Shown here: piece by piece, positions 29,718 to 39,555 of the stretch
Position numbering within the stretch: the stretch's first letter is position 1
Layout of the letters: each line of letters begins with the position of its first letter
Assembly (NCBI RefSeq): GCF_018860915.1
Contig: NZ_JAHKQD010000027.1
Coordinates: 1-56,868, forward strand
Length of the DNA stretch: 56,868 nucleotides
DNA from: Colwellia sp. C2M11
GTDB lineage: Bacteria > Pseudomonadota > Gammaproteobacteria > Enterobacterales > Alteromonadaceae
Direction: 5' to 3'
Position numbers and translations under genes: made by a program
The notes under the pieces: model-generated
The model's database searches: none
What the model was told of the DNA's origin: nothing
What the model saw: the letters and a program-made list of their open reading frames with translations, nothing else

Positions 29718-30323
29718 TTAAAGTTTATCAGCGTTATCGGTAAGGTAAGCTGCAACACCATCTGGAGAAGCTGTCATACCTTTATCACCTTTATTCCAAC
29801 CTGCAGGACATACTTCACCGTGCTCTTGGTGGAATTGTAATGCATCAACCATACGTAGCATTTCATCTACATCACGGCCAAGTGGCAAATCGTTGATTAC
29901 TTGATGACGTACATTACCTTCTTCATCAATTAAGAATGAACCACGGAAAGCAACACCTGCTTCAGGATGTTCAACGTCATATGCTTTACAAATTTCATGT
30001 TTAGTATCTGCAACTAAAGTATATTGTACTGGACCAATACCACCTTCATTTACAGGTGTATTACGCCATGCATTATGAGAAAATTGTGAATCAATTGAAA
30101 CACCAATAACTTCAACACCACGACTTTTGAACTCTTCCATACGGTGATCAAAAGCTAAAAGCTCTGACGGACATACAAAAGTAAAATCTAACGGGTAGAA
30201 AAACACAACAGCTTTTTTACCTTTAATTGCTTCACTTAACGTAAAAGTATCAACAATTTCACCACTACCTAACACTGCCGCTGCAGTAAAATCTGGTGCT
30301 GGACGACCAACTAATACACTCAT
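29718..30323 (-). CDS. Typical 2-Cys peroxiredoxin (AhpC/Tsa family)
   Basis: The enzyme reduces hydrogen peroxide and organic peroxides in the cytoplasm, usually recycled by thioredoxin or AhpF. The peroxidatic Cys is in FTFVCPSE (near residue 52) and the resolving Cys in EVCPAGW (near 172). The family features GRPAPDF and GVAFRGSFLID are present. It carries the GGIGP motif and the C-terminal YL-like segment (AAYLTDNADKL) typical of peroxide-sensitive forms. Next to grxD and sodB, it makes a redox-defence neighbourhood. Ribosome binding site AAGGAG. Confidence 0.93.
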   Translation of the reverse strand: MSVLVGRPAPDFTAAAVLGSGEIVDTFTLSEAIKGKKAVVFFYPLDFTFVCPSELLAFDHRMEEFKSRGVEVIGVSIDSQFSHNAWRNTPVNEGGIGPVQYTLVADTKHEICKAYDVEHPEAGVAFRGSFLIDEEGNVRHQVINDLPLGRDVDEMLRMVDALQFHQEHGEVCPAGWNKGDKGMTASPDGVAAYLTDNADKL

Positions 30324-30415
30324 TTTGTGCTCCTTTCTATTATTAATAATTAAGAATTTATATTGAAAATAATGAATAACAGCTCATTATCTTATCAATT
30401 TACTTCTTGATAAAT

Positions 30416-30760
30416 TTATTCTGCGCTTGTTTCTTCAGAAGCATTTTTAGCTGATGCTTCCTTAATCAAAGTTTGCAACTCACCTTGTTGAAACATTTCC
30501 ATGATAATATCACAACCGCCAACTAATTCACCTTCAACCCAAAGTTGTGGAAATGTAGGCCAGTCTGCATATTTTGGTAATTCAGCTCTGATATCAGGGT
30601 TTTGTAAAATATCAACATAGGCAAATTGTTCACCACATGAGATCAAGGCTTGAGATGCTTGTGAAGAAAAACCACAACTTGGAAGTTTTGGTGAGCCTTT
30701 CATATACAATAACACTGTATTCTCACTAATTTGTTCTTTAATACGTTCGATAGTTTCCAT
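30416..30760 (-). CDS. grxD: Monothiol glutaredoxin GrxD
   Basis: The 114-residue monothiol glutaredoxin carries active-site CGFS at residues 29-32 (LPSCGFSS) and the glutathione-binding segments WPTFPQLWVEGELVGGCDI. Family members bind a bridging [2Fe-2S] cluster with glutathione and BolA and deliver it to apo-proteins. It is divergent from sodB, an arrangement common in gammaproteobacteria. The Ala/Glu/Ser-rich tail is unremarkable. Confidence 0.95.
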   Translation of the reverse strand: METIERIKEQISENTVLLYMKGSPKLPSCGFSSQASQALISCGEQFAYVDILQNPDIRAELPKYADWPTFPQLWVEGELVGGCDIIMEMFQQGELQTLIKEASAKNASEETSAE

Positions 30761-31062
30761 GATAACCCCTAAAATAATAACCTCTAAAAATAATACTCAT
30801 TATACTGAGCTGAATTCTTAGTAAAACTGACACTAGAAATATAATGGAGACGAAGTTTCACTTTTCAATTCAATATAATAAATACTTGAAAATAAATTTA
30901 TATACTTGAAAAATAGATAAAGAAACCTTATACACTCTATACACTAGTTATTCAAAATAGTATAAACTTAATACCTGAGTATTTTACTCAAGTTTTATTG
31001 GAAAATACACCCTTTATTCACGAATACACTGTAACTTTAAAACAAAGAACTTGGAGAGCACA
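30761..31062. promoter_or_regulatory. Divergent grxD / sodB control region
   Basis: This AT-rich gap of about 300 bp must hold both divergent promoters. I see no convincing Fur box. A short dyad, ATACTCATTATACTGA-like, near 30790-30806 is too weak to call. A good GGAG lies before sodB. Confidence 0.4.
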
Positions 31063-31647
31063 ATGGCTATTGAATTACCTGCATTACCTTACGAACAAGA
31101 TGCCCTAGAACCACATATTTCTGCAGAAACTTTATCGTTTCATTATGGAAAACATCACAATACTTACGTAGTGAAATTAAATGGTTTAATTGAAGGCACT
31201 GAGTTTGCTAACAAATCATTAGAAGAAATAGTGAAAACTTCTTCAGCAGGCATTTTTAATAATGCAGCACAAATATGGAACCATACTTTTTACTGGAATA
31301 GTTTAAGCCCTAATGGCGGTGGTGAACCTACCGGTGCTTTAGCAGATGCTATTGTTACTAGCTTTGGATCTTTTGCTGAATTTCAAGCAAAATTTACTGA
31401 CAGTGCAATTAATAACTTCGGCTCAAGCTGGACATGGTTAGTTAAAAATGCAGATGGTAGCTTAGCGATTGTTAACACTTCTAATGCTGCAACACCATTA
31501 ACAGACGAAGGTGTTACCCCATTACTTACTGTTGATTTATGGGAACATGCATACTATATCGATTACCGCAATCTTCGTCCTAAGTACATGGAAGGTTTTT
31601 ACGCACTAGCTAATTGGGATTTTGCTAACAAAAATTTCTCAGCGTAA
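31063..31647 (+). CDS. sodB: Iron superoxide dismutase
   Basis: SodB dismutates superoxide in the cytoplasm. The 194-residue sequence has the metal ligands His26 (LSFHYGKHH), His in IWNHTFYW (near 73), and Asp and His in [13 protein letters not shown]. The residues FGSSWTWL and [20 protein letters not shown] are Fe-type signatures rather than Mn-type. I place the start at the ATG at 31063 after GGAGAGCACA; the 31051 TTG is inside the ribosome binding region. The window therefore carries both Fe- and Ni-dependent SODs. Confidence 0.96.
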   Translation: MAIELPALPYEQDALEPHISAETLSFHYGKHHNTYVVKLNGLIEGTEFANKSLEEIVKTSSAGIFNNAAQIWNHTFYWNSLSPNGGGEPTGALADAIVTSFGSFAEFQAKFTDSAINNFGSSWTWLVKNADGSLAIVNTSNAATPLTDEGVTPLLTVDLWEHAYYIDYRNLRPKYMEGFYALANWDFANKNFSA

Positions 31648-31670
31648 TAGCTATTAGCTGGAATTTTTAA

Positions 31671-31703
31671 TAAAAAAACGAGCTAACTAAGCTCGTTTTT
31701 TTT
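31671..31703 (+). terminator. Terminator after sodB
   Basis: Stem AAAACGAGCT / AGCTCGTTTT with a five-base loop and an eight-base T-run; probably bidirectional with the convergent binding-protein gene. Confidence 0.92.
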
Positions 31704-31740
31704 AAACAACAGTACATTTAGACTATTAGGTTACAAGTAA

Positions 31741-32172
31741 TTAAAAGGTTTTTAATACTTTCACTGATGCATCAACGCTCGCAGCATCAACATAACCAAT
31801 AGCGCCGGCATTAGCAGCGATATGTTTTAATACCTCAGCATCTGACCCTAATTCTGTTGGTGGCTTACCTCGACCTGAGAAGATCAATTTAGACCAATAA
31901 GCCTTCATCTGACTTGAACTTTTATTTAATACTTTTTCTTCGAATTCACTGCGTACTGCACTACCTGAAACTGAATTAATCGGTTCAATGGATCCACCAC
32001 TTGGAAATGCTTTCATTTTGCCCATAAAAATTCGCGCTATATCACTATCATCAATAATATCAGCGTTAGTTGAGTTAACAACAACCGCAACATCAGCTAT
32101 AGAAGAGAAACTAAGAAAAAAAACAGATGTACATAATAAAAGTTTACTTTGAGTACTTTTTAAAAATTTCAT
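31741..32172 (-). CDS. Small exported PstS-like (PBP-like) protein
   Basis: The 143-residue protein has a signal peptide (to SIADVAVVV, cleavage near residue 26) and reads like one lobe of a phosphate-binding-protein fold. Telling segments are IARIFMGKMKAFPSGGSIEPIN, FEEKVL, YWSKLIFSGRGKPP and GAIGYVDAASV. It is too short for a full PstS (about 300). Such half-size proteins are frequently encoded beside porins and chemoreceptors in marine gammaproteobacteria, as here. It ends the leftward three-gene set, 10 bp after the porin stop. The ligand is unknown. Confidence 0.82.
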   Translation of the reverse strand: MKFLKSTQSKLLLCTSVFFLSFSSIADVAVVVNSTNADIIDDSDIARIFMGKMKAFPSGGSIEPINSVSGSAVRSEFEEKVLNKSSSQMKAYWSKLIFSGRGKPPTELGSDAEVLKHIAANAGAIGYVDAASVDASVKVLKTF

Positions 32173-32182
32173 TTTTCAACTC

Positions 32183-33352
32183 CTAAAATACAGTTACTAA
32201 TGCTGTTCTAAACAAGCCTGAGTCACTATTACTATCGAGATCGTCGCTAAAAGAGGTATATTCAAATTTTAATGCCGCAGATTGGTGGAAATCCCAACGC
32301 AGACCTAATGTGATATAACTGGTGTCTTCATCTGTCGCGGTATCTAAACTTTCGGTACCATAAATCAAAGTTTGTAAGTCTACAGGTAAAGATTCAAATG
32401 CCGTGCCATCTGGTATACCTGGTATTTGATAGTTTAACGTAATAGGATCTTGGTCATCTTCATCAACCCCATAAGTTACATGTACCATCATATTATTAAA
32501 TCGATAACCGGCCATCAAATAATAAGACTCTTGATCAGGTAAAGCTGTATCATCTAATGATAATGAAGAGTATTCACCTACTATAATAATTTGGTCAAAA
32601 TCAAGTTGGAAACCAAGCTCAATAAACTCACTGGTATCTGATGCTATATCAATTTGACTAGCAATATGATTTTGGCCTAATCCATTCCAACCATCTACTA
32701 AAGGTTTAATAGCCAACAAATCAATATTCATTTCTGTTTGGAAATAAGCACCTCTAAGTGTTAGCCAATCACGTGTTAACGTTAACGAGGCACCTGCAAA
32801 ATTTGTAAAATCAGCACTACTCTCATTATCGAACACTTCTATATCTGAATTATTACCACCATAAATAGCGTGTAGTGTTGTATCAAAATCACCAAGCTGC
32901 GTCGAATATATAGCGGCAATCCCATCGAAGGTATCAAAAGGTACGTCATAAACTCCTCTTGGCGGAGTAATCCAAGGGTAAGCATAAGACACATCTAAAA
33001 AATCAGAGTACATATAAAAAGGTATACGTTGACGACCAGCCAATATTTTCAAATTATCATTGACTTGATAACCAACATAAGCCCATTCAAATTTAGGATC
33101 CCAATCATCGGCACCTCGGGATAGTATTTGGGCGGTAATACTTAAACCTTCGCCTAAATCGCTTGATGCTTGTAAAGCAAATAGTGAATCAGGACTAAAA
33201 TCGATTGAATCGTCATAGCCATATAAGCTTTCATCACTTGCTGTTGTAACACCAGCAACAATACTAGCAAAACCATTTAATGTGATTTCAGCATTGGCAC
33301 TACCTGCTAATAAAATACCTGTTAGCGCAAGCGCTATTCTATTATGCTTCAT
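32183..33352 (-). CDS. Outer-membrane porin-like beta-barrel protein
   Basis: The 389-residue protein has a signal peptide (MKHNRIALALTGILLAGSANA) and then alternating short beta strands typical of a general porin barrel: LNGFASIVAGV, LSITAQILSRG, LKILAGRQRIPFYMYSDFLDV, LTLRGAYFQTEM and a C-terminal aromatic FRTALVTVF. A terminal Phe is the outer-membrane assembly signal. Acidic loops rich in Asp are visible. It lies between the chemoreceptor and the PBP-like gene; together they may sense and take up the same solute, which is not identified. Confidence 0.88.
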   Translation of the reverse strand: MKHNRIALALTGILLAGSANAEITLNGFASIVAGVTTASDESLYGYDDSIDFSPDSLFALQASSDLGEGLSITAQILSRGADDWDPKFEWAYVGYQVNDNLKILAGRQRIPFYMYSDFLDVSYAYPWITPPRGVYDVPFDTFDGIAAIYSTQLGDFDTTLHAIYGGNNSDIEVFDNESSADFTNFAGASLTLTRDWLTLRGAYFQTEMNIDLLAIKPLVDGWNGLGQNHIASQIDIASDTSEFIELGFQLDFDQIIIVGEYSSLSLDDTALPDQESYYLMAGYRFNNMMVHVTYGVDEDDQDPITLNYQIPGIPDGTAFESLPVDLQTLIYGTESLDTATDEDTSYITLGLRWDFHQSAALKFEYTSFSDDLDSNSDSGLFRTALVTVF

Positions 33353-33473
33353 TATAATATACCTATCATTATGTTGAGTTATGTTAAATCCGTTTACTGC
33401 TTTATTGAAACTACAGTTATTATTATTAAATATTACTTATTGTTCTTACTTTAAATAGCAATATAGCTAAAAA

Positions 33474-35093
33474 TTAGACCTTAAATTGACGAGCTACAGA
33501 CTCTAACGCTGAAGCCAAAATCGTTAGTTGCTCACTTACATCACCAATTTCACGTGATGCTTTAGAGGCTTCATCAGCACAAGATTGAATATCTTCAACA
33601 TGACCAACCATCAATCCAGAAACTTGATGTTGCTCTTCTGTTGCAACAGCTATTGCTCCATTCATATCAGCGATAACATTAACTGTATCCGTTATAACAA
33701 CTAAGCTATCACCGGCTTCAATAGCCGTTTTCACACTTTCTTCAACACTCGTGCGTGAGCTTTCCATCATAGTTACCGCTTTTTTAGCTGCACCTTGTAA
33801 CTGCCCCAGCATTTGATTAATTTCTTCTGTAGATTCTTGTGTGCGTGATGCTAGATTTCTAACTTCATCTGCAACTACAGCAAAACCACGGCCTTGTTCA
33901 CCTGCTCTTGCCGCTTCAATAGCAGCATTAAGTGCTAGCAAGTTGGTCTGGTCAGCAATACCACGTATGACTTCAAGCACAACATTTACCCTATCGGTAT
34001 CTTCCTGTAATTGATTCACAGTTTCTGCTGCTTGCGTTACATTTTCGGCTAAAGTTCTAATACCTATTACCGTTTGCTCAACAACGTCCTTACCTTTTTC
34101 AGCTTCTATATTTGCATTTTTGGCTGCATCAGCTGCATCTGCTGCATTAGTCGTAATTTCAGCAACACTTTGGCTCATTTCTTCGACCGACTGTCTTGAT
34201 TGAATAACACTATCTGATTGGCGGTTAAACGAGCTGATGGTACTACTCGATAGTTGCGAAATTGTATTTGCGGTTTCAGCTAATGGTAAAGCGGTATCTA
34301 CTACATTTTTAATAACACCTTGTAGTTTTTCAATAAAGCTATTGAACCATAGAACTAACTCACCTATTTCGTCTTTACTGTTAGTGGTAAGCCTAACAGT
34401 TAAATCTCCATTCTCTTGGGCAATACCTTTCATTGACTGAATAATATTTTGTAAACTTGAACTAATTGTTCTCGCAACAGGAATAGCAACAGCAAACAAC
34501 GATAAGATAGTAATAGCGCCAACTATCATACCTGTGGTGGTATTTGACTCTGCCTTTTCATTAACAGACTCAAACGCTTGAGTAAAAGATTGATATCGCT
34601 CTGCGCGAAAGGTATTTAATTTATTTTGCAAATTAGTAAGCTTTTCGGACATTGCTTGACTTCGCTTCCCTAACGTAGAAAAGTCAGCAGAACCATCTAC
34701 CATCTCACTTGAAAGTGCAAAAGCTAATTGATAATATTCATTAAAATCATTGAGTAACGAGCGTAAATAATTCGCATTCTCTGCATCTGACTGAATATTA
34801 TTTTGAAGTTTATCACGAGTTTCTTGTGCATAAGTATTAGCAGCATCAAGTAAATCGGTTTCTCCCATAGTTGCAGCATTACCTAACGTTTCTTTCAACT
34901 TATCCAGCCTAACAAGGCTATATTCAGATGTTTGTAATAACTGATATTCGATACGATATGCCTTATCTAATTGTGTCACTATGTGAGACATAGCCATAAG
35001 TGTTATAGCTAAATACACACAGAACCCAATAGCCCCAACAAATGGAATTAAAAGTATTTTATAGCGAATCGATAATGTTTTAAATAAATCCAT
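33474..35093 (-). CDS. Methyl-accepting chemotaxis protein
   Basis: The 539-residue chemoreceptor has transmembrane helix 1 near 12-34, a periplasmic helical sensor of about 150 residues and transmembrane helix 2 near 188-208. A HAMP domain (about 210-262) and a long cytoplasmic hairpin follow, with the invariant tip [39 protein letters not shown] in two halves about residues 370-410. There is no C-terminal pentapeptide for CheR docking. The sensor has a four-helix-bundle look. Adjacent downstream are the porin and PBP-like genes. The ligand is unknown. Confidence 0.93.
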   Translation of the reverse strand: MDLFKTLSIRYKILLIPFVGAIGFCVYLAITLMAMSHIVTQLDKAYRIEYQLLQTSEYSLVRLDKLKETLGNAATMGETDLLDAANTYAQETRDKLQNNIQSDAENANYLRSLLNDFNEYYQLAFALSSEMVDGSADFSTLGKRSQAMSEKLTNLQNKLNTFRAERYQSFTQAFESVNEKAESNTTTGMIVGAITILSLFAVAIPVARTISSSLQNIIQSMKGIAQENGDLTVRLTTNSKDEIGELVLWFNSFIEKLQGVIKNVVDTALPLAETANTISQLSSSTISSFNRQSDSVIQSRQSVEEMSQSVAEITTNAADAADAAKNANIEAEKGKDVVEQTVIGIRTLAENVTQAAETVNQLQEDTDRVNVVLEVIRGIADQTNLLALNAAIEAARAGEQGRGFAVVADEVRNLASRTQESTEEINQMLGQLQGAAKKAVTMMESSRTSVEESVKTAIEAGDSLVVITDTVNVIADMNGAIAVATEEQHQVSGLMVGHVEDIQSCADEASKASREIGDVSEQLTILASALESVARQFKV

Positions 35094-35391
35094 ATTTGCC
35101 TTCTAGTTATTGTTAATCAACAATTTTTTTATACATAATAAAGTGAGTGTAGTAAAAAAATCATATTACGCAAATTTTAAAATCAAGAGTTTGAAGTAAA
35201 CAACTCAAACGAATAATTAATGAGCAATCCATTGTTCTAATGCATGTTTATAGATAATAAAGACCTAATTTGAATAACTATATTAGTAATGGAAGGGGGT
35301 GATTCTTTTATAATTTAAACTGTGTATTCATAATAAAAGCAAATAGTATAACTAAATTGTCTATTTGCTTAAATGTGTGTAAATAAAATGA

Positions 35392-36105
35392 TTAATCTAC
35401 AGTAAGCTCTTTAAGCACATCATCCTTTAATTCAGCCCAAAGTTTTCCAGATTCTATGCCGTACTTACGAACTTCAAAAATAGAATCATCAAAACGTCCT
35501 TCGTTCGCTAGTTCAATAAGCTTTTGGTAATAAGCCCTTGATATTTCACGTCCTGTTGGGTGCGCAAAATACAAACTACCAATGCGCGAATACAATCCTT
35601 TAAAACCATTTAATATTAGTAAATAAATAGAATTTTCTGAGGCTATTGCCAATTCTTTATTTAGTTGATAATCAAACTCAGCAAATGCTTCACCATTATC
35701 TTCAATATCAGTATAAGCACTCAACAATTCAATAGTCTTCTTAGGATTGTTTTTTATAGCACCACGAATATAAATAGCACTGATATTAGTACGAGCTGAT
35801 AAGAGATTATCCACTAAATCAGGAACACCTTCTTGGTCAAGATGCGCTAGCGTTTCTAAAATATTTAAACTTGACGTGTCCCAAAAGTTATTCACTTTTG
35901 TTGGTTTTCCATGTTTAATAGTCAACCAACCATCTCTAGCCAAGCGCTGTAGTACTTCTCTAAGGGTTGTTCTAGTTACACCAATTAGCTCTGATAATTC
36001 ACGCTCTGCTGGTAAAATTGAACCAGGAGGAAAACCACCATTCCAAATTGATTCAACAATATATTGCTCGGCAAATCCGGCAGGGCTTTGAGCTTTTATA
36101 ACCAT
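35392..36105 (-). CDS. fadR: Fatty acid metabolism regulator FadR
   Basis: FadR is a GntR-family acyl-CoA-responsive regulator that represses fatty-acid degradation and activates unsaturated fatty-acid synthesis. Residues 1-80 are almost identical to the E. coli protein as I recall it: the start [15 protein letters not shown], helix-turn-helix [24 protein letters not shown] and KPTKVNNFW. The C-terminal acyl-CoA-binding domain is helical, with a conserved [14 protein letters not shown]. The 237-residue length fits. A FadR-type operator sits about 80 bp upstream, so self-regulation is plausible. The usual divergent nhaB neighbour is absent. Confidence 0.96.
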   Translation of the reverse strand: MVIKAQSPAGFAEQYIVESIWNGGFPPGSILPAERELSELIGVTRTTLREVLQRLARDGWLTIKHGKPTKVNNFWDTSSLNILETLAHLDQEGVPDLVDNLLSARTNISAIYIRGAIKNNPKKTIELLSAYTDIEDNGEAFAEFDYQLNKELAIASENSIYLLILNGFKGLYSRIGSLYFAHPTGREISRAYYQKLIELANEGRFDDSIFEVRKYGIESGKLWAELKDDVLKELTVD

Positions 36106-36145
36106 ATTCGTAAACGACCTAAAAAAGATAAATTAATAAAACTGA

Positions 36146-36172
36146 TTGTACCAGAAGATTGAATTGGTACAA
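36146..36172. promoter_or_regulatory. Inverted repeat in the fadR leader region
   Basis: The arms TTGTACCA and TGGTACAA are perfectly complementary, spaced by 11 bases, about 45 bp upstream of the fadR start. It could be a second operator or an mRNA hairpin. No regulator is recognised for it. Confidence 0.45.
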
Positions 36173-36185
36173 GCGTAATAGAAAA

Positions 36186-36202
36186 GACTGGTCTAACCAA
36201 GC
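36186..36202. promoter_or_regulatory. Candidate FadR operator
   Basis: The 17-mer GACTGGTCTAACCAAGC matches the FadR consensus (AACTGGTCnGACCAGTT) across ACTGGTC, one spacer base and ACCA, differing at the outer right positions. It lies about 80 bp upstream of fadR and 37 bp past the stop of the GNAT gene (both leftward), so it most likely autoregulates fadR. Confidence 0.55.
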
Positions 36203-36238
36203 TCATGACATTATAAAAGATAAAGGTTAAGCAGCTAA

Positions 36239-36877
36239 TTATTCTCTGTAATGTACCATTAAAGCACCAGAAACTTTACCAACAGTTAAATCTTTAATAA
36301 ATTTATAATTTGCATCTTCAAAAAAAGTTCTAAACTTTCCTGATGTTGCATAAACTGCAACACCTTCACTATCACTATGCTCTTCAAGAACAGTATTTAC
36401 TGCTGCCATTAGATAATGACCAAAGCCATGATGTTGATGCAAAGGGTGAATAGCAATAAAGGATAACATGTGAAATTTTTTTAATGGGATAGAGGCAAGG
36501 ACAACTTTTTCTTTTTCTATCATCTGTTTAGTGCTTAAATATCCAGCACTTAGCAACATTTTTAAACGCCAATGCCAGAATCTTTCCGTACCTACACTAT
36601 CATCTGGACTATTCAAACAAGCAACACCTACCATCGACTCGCCCAAATACAAACCTACCATGGGTTGCTTAGCTTGCCAGAAAGCGTTTAACTCTTCTCT
36701 GATTGATGCTCTTAATCTTTGCTCATAACCTTCTTTGTCACTGTTGAATATATCTAAAAAAACAGGGTCATCATGATAGGATTGAAAAAGGAGCGAAGCC
36801 GCTACTTTAAGGTTCTCTGCACTAAGGTAAGTTGCCTTTATATCAAGTTCACTATCTACCGAAACAGTCGCTGACAT
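36239..36877 (-). CDS. GNAT-family N-acetyltransferase
   Basis: The 212-residue protein has the GNAT acetyl-CoA-binding motif near residues 139-152 (FIAIHPLHQHHGFGHYLM; the pyrophosphate loop is HHGFGH, a variant of R/Q-x-x-G-x-G/A), plus upstream strands MVGLYLGESMVGVACL and the C-terminal VYATSGKFRTFFEDANYKFI. The substrate is unknown. I start at the ATG at 36877, which has GGAG seven bases upstream; a longer start at 36898 lacks one. It lies just upstream of fadR on the same strand. Confidence 0.85.
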   Translation of the reverse strand: MSATVSVDSELDIKATYLSAENLKVAASLLFQSYHDDPVFLDIFNSDKEGYEQRLRASIREELNAFWQAKQPMVGLYLGESMVGVACLNSPDDSVGTERFWHWRLKMLLSAGYLSTKQMIEKEKVVLASIPLKKFHMLSFIAIHPLHQHHGFGHYLMAAVNTVLEEHSDSEGVAVYATSGKFRTFFEDANYKFIKDLTVGKVSGALMVHYRE

Positions 36878-37074
36878 ACAAGTTCTCCAATCCAACAATT
36901 ATATTTATTTTTTTATCCTATATTCACCATACCAGTTTTTTTAATAATAGGTAAATAAAATTCAACTGTCATAATTATAGTGCAGGGTTATAAATATAAA
37001 ATAACTTGGTATAACATCATGTCATACCAATATTATTTCATTTAATATACTGCTCGGTGTATTGCTATTTTTAA

Positions 37075-37452
37075 TTATAGTAATTTTTTATATTCGTCAC
37101 CGTTACCTGTTTGAGTTAATGTACCGTCAACAAATTCTAAATAAGTACATTCATCCTTAGTCGTTAACCCATCTTTATGCTTGCGTTGACTTCTATAATA
37201 TAAAACACGAATAGTTTTTTCATTGTAAGTGTAAGTTTCAGAAAAATCAGCAACACCTAACTTTTCTTGCATATCGACAACACTTGTACCGAGTTGAACT
37301 TGTGCTATAACTTTACGGTTTTTATAACTTCTGTCTTCACTATCCCCCATAATTGAATGATCTACTTGACCATCTTTTACTGAGATAACACAGCCAGTTA
37401 ACGTTGTTGTTAACGGTAAAACAATAAGTAATGCCAACAATGATTTTTTCAT
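37075..37452 (-). CDS. DUF3192-family lipoprotein
   Basis: The 125-residue protein is a lipoprotein: signal MKKSLLALLIVLPLTTTLTGC with lipobox LTGC at residues 17-20. The mature part has the DUF3192 pattern KVIAQVQLGTSVVDMQEKLGVADFSE and VLYYRSQRKHKDGLTTKDECTYLEFVDGTL. This is a compact SmpA/OmlA-like alpha/beta unit. I start at the ATG at 37452, with AGGAG five bases upstream; a longer frame to 37515 is unsupported. A related non-lipidated copy lies at 44025-44420. Function unknown. Confidence 0.88.
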   Translation of the reverse strand: MKKSLLALLIVLPLTTTLTGCVISVKDGQVDHSIMGDSEDRSYKNRKVIAQVQLGTSVVDMQEKLGVADFSETYTYNEKTIRVLYYRSQRKHKDGLTTKDECTYLEFVDGTLTQTGNGDEYKKLL

Positions 37453-37629
37453 ATTTACTCCTAATAGAATTATACTTTCATGCGTAATAAAGCAAAAAAC
37501 AAACCAACAACACAAAAAAACATAACCAACTGATTATATTGAATAAAATAGAACAACTAAAAATAACAACTGACATAAATAGTAACATTGGCTAAAATAT
37601 AGTGAATATTACAAAGACAATTAATCAAA

Positions 37630-37944
37630 ATGACAATAAATGATGAAATTTCAATCGTTGCTAATAAAATAGCAAATGAAGGCAATAAACCAAGCGTTGC
37701 ACTAATTAAAACCAAGTTAAATAAAAAAGTTCCTTTACCTACCATAATATCAGTATTAAAAAATTGGCAGCATGAACCAAGCTTTATCTCGTTACCTGAA
37801 GAAAAGCATACTGATGTTGAATGTAAAACGGATAATCCACCAACAGAAAAAAGATCTTTTGAGAAAGACGTCCGTGATGAATTAACAAGTTTAAAAGAAG
37901 AAGTATTAGAATTAAAAACCCTTATAAAACAACTACTTAAATAA
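37630..37944 (+). CDS. KfrA_N-like DNA-binding protein, small
   Basis: The 104-residue protein has an N-terminal helix-turn-helix-like domain (residues 5-48: ANKIANEGNKPSVALIKTKL...VPLPTIISVLKNWQ) resembling the KfrA N-terminal pattern. A charged linker and a C-terminal coiled coil follow (EELTSLKEEVLELKTLIKQLL, about 84-104). This suggests a small DNA-binding dimer. The opposite-strand frame (37557-37970) lacks a coding look and was rejected. It lies between the DUF3192 lipoprotein and syd, converging on the latter. Confidence 0.75.
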   Translation: MTINDEISIVANKIANEGNKPSVALIKTKLNKKVPLPTIISVLKNWQHEPSFISLPEEKHTDVECKTDNPPTEKRSFEKDVRDELTSLKEEVLELKTLIKQLLK

Positions 37945-38017
37945 TTACTTAAGTGGTAAATTAATAACATGTGCTTTTAACCTTAATATTACTCATTATA
38001 TTAAGGTCGCGCTATTA

Positions 38018-38623
38018 CTATTGAGGCACTATAGGGGTCAGTGTGTTTATAAACTCAGCAAGTGAATCAGCTAGCTTTTTATGAGGCTTACATCCAACAC
38101 GCTCAACCCACACTGTTCCAGTGTCATTTTCAACTGAGATGATCATATCTTCTTCATCCGTGACAGCAACAAAAACAGTTTCAGCTTGTTTCAACCTCTG
38201 CTTCATTAAAATATGGCCAATCAAGTTCTCTTGTAAGCGCTGAAAGTCATCCCGATTCCACGCAAATAACAAAGATAAATTACCTTCCTCACAGGTAGCA
38301 TCAAGATTTTCACTGTATAAAGTCGTAAAGTATGTTTTGATATCTGGGTGCAAAGTCATTTCTAAAGCGGTTTCAACATTATCAAAGTTTAACTCTTGCA
38401 CCTTTTCTATATTAACCGGTCGCCAATAGACTTCCCCCGAAGATAGCGCTTTGTATTCAGTGGACATGTCAGTGTATGCATCTTCACAAGGTGAAAGCCA
38501 TTGCTCGTCTTGCTCTACTTTCGGAGGGTGAGAATAGGTGTTTTGATAATTTTTTACATACTGCTTAGAAAATTGTTGCAAAATGTCTACTAAATTGAGT
38601 TTAGTTTGATTTGATGATGTCAT
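38018..38623 (-). CDS. syd: Syd protein (SecY-interacting)
   Basis: Syd is a peripheral inner-membrane protein that binds SecY and probes the quality of SecYEG. The 201-residue sequence has family hallmarks GEVYWRPV, HPDIKTYFTTLYSENLDA, LLFAWNRDDFQRLQENLIGHILMKQRLKQ and ETVFVAVTDEEDMIISVENDTGTVWVERVG. It is divergent from queF by 56 bp, as syd and queF (yqcD) are in E. coli, which supports the call. Confidence 0.93.
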   Translation of the reverse strand: MTSSNQTKLNLVDILQQFSKQYVKNYQNTYSHPPKVEQDEQWLSPCEDAYTDMSTEYKALSSGEVYWRPVNIEKVQELNFDNVETALEMTLHPDIKTYFTTLYSENLDATCEEGNLSLLFAWNRDDFQRLQENLIGHILMKQRLKQAETVFVAVTDEEDMIISVENDTGTVWVERVGCKPHKKLADSLAEFINTLTPIVPQ

Positions 38624-38679
38624 CTAATTCAGAGATCCTTTAAAATAGTCTATGAAGTTTCATATAAAATAAGAAAATT

Positions 38680-39555
38680 ATGGCAACCTACCAAAATTCA
38701 AAAGAATTAAAAAATTTAACGCTTGGTAAAGCAACCGAATATTGTAGTGAATATAACCCAAATCTATTACAAGGTGTACCAAGAAGCTTAAATAGAGATG
38801 ATTTATCACTTGTTTCAAATACATTACCTTTTATAGGTGAAGATGTTTGGTACGGATATGAATTATCTTGGTTAAATAATAAAGGCAAACCTATTGTCGC
38901 TGTCGCAGAATTTCGTTTTCCTTGCACAAGCCCAAATTTAGTCGAGTCAAAATCATTTAAATTATATTTGAATAGCTTTAACCAAAGTAAATTCTCTAGT
39001 TTTGACGAAGTTAAAAATATATTGATTAAAGATTTATCTGCAACCGCAGGTGCTCAAGCACTAGTAACTTTATTCCCAGTTGAGCAATGCCCTGCTCTGG
39101 CCATTAAAGTGAGTGATAAAGACGTTATTTGTATTGATGAAGCTGATATCACCGTAGATAATTATCAATATACAGCTGAGCTACTAAAATATGCGCAAAC
39201 AGACATAACTTCAGAAGCCTCTTCTGCCAAAACAGAAAGCGAAAACCTTGTTAGCCATTTATTAAAGTCTAATTGTTTAATTACCAATCAACCTGATTGG
39301 GCAAGTGTTTATATTAGTTATGAAGGCGCTCCGATAGATCACAGTATTTTATTACAATACTTAATATCATTTCGTCAACATAATGAATTTCATGAACAAT
39401 GTGTTGAACGAATATTTTGTGATTTACAAGAATATTGTCAATTATCAAAATTAACGGTATTTGCTCGTTATACTCGTCGTGGCGGATTAGATATAAACCC
39501 TTTTAGAAGCACACATATAGCTTGTGCTCCAACAGCAAGGACCTTAAGGCAGTAA
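38680..39555 (+). CDS. queF: NADPH-dependent 7-cyano-7-deazaguanine reductase QueF
   Basis: QueF reduces the nitrile of preQ0 to preQ1 in queuosine biosynthesis. The 291-residue protein is the long type II form with a tandem tunnelling fold. The catalytic Cys is in [16 protein letters not shown] (near residue 200), with Asp soon after. The QueF motif is [15 protein letters not shown] (near 91-105) and the Glu/His pair is in [11 protein letters not shown]. The N-terminus ([18 protein letters not shown]) matches the E. coli form. Divergent from syd. Confidence 0.96.
   Translation: MATYQNSKELKNLTLGKATEYCSEYNPNLLQGVPRSLNRDDLSLVSNTLPFIGEDVWYGYELSWLNNKGKPIVAVAEFRFPCTSPNLVESKSFKLYLNSFNQSKFSSFDEVKNILIKDLSATAGAQALVTLFPVEQCPALAIKVSDKDVICIDEADITVDNYQYTAELLKYAQTDITSEASSAKTESENLVSHLLKSNCLITNQPDWASVYISYEGAPIDHSILLQYLISFRQHNEFHEQCVERIFCDLQEYCQLSKLTVFARYTRRGGLDINPFRSTHIACAPTARTLRQ

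Noticed and set aside
37557..37970. 137-codon open frame on the minus strand
   Set aside because: It overlaps the plus-strand KfrA_N-like gene. The plus frame has a recognisable domain and coiled coil, whereas this frame has a low-complexity hydrophobic composition and no ribosome binding site.
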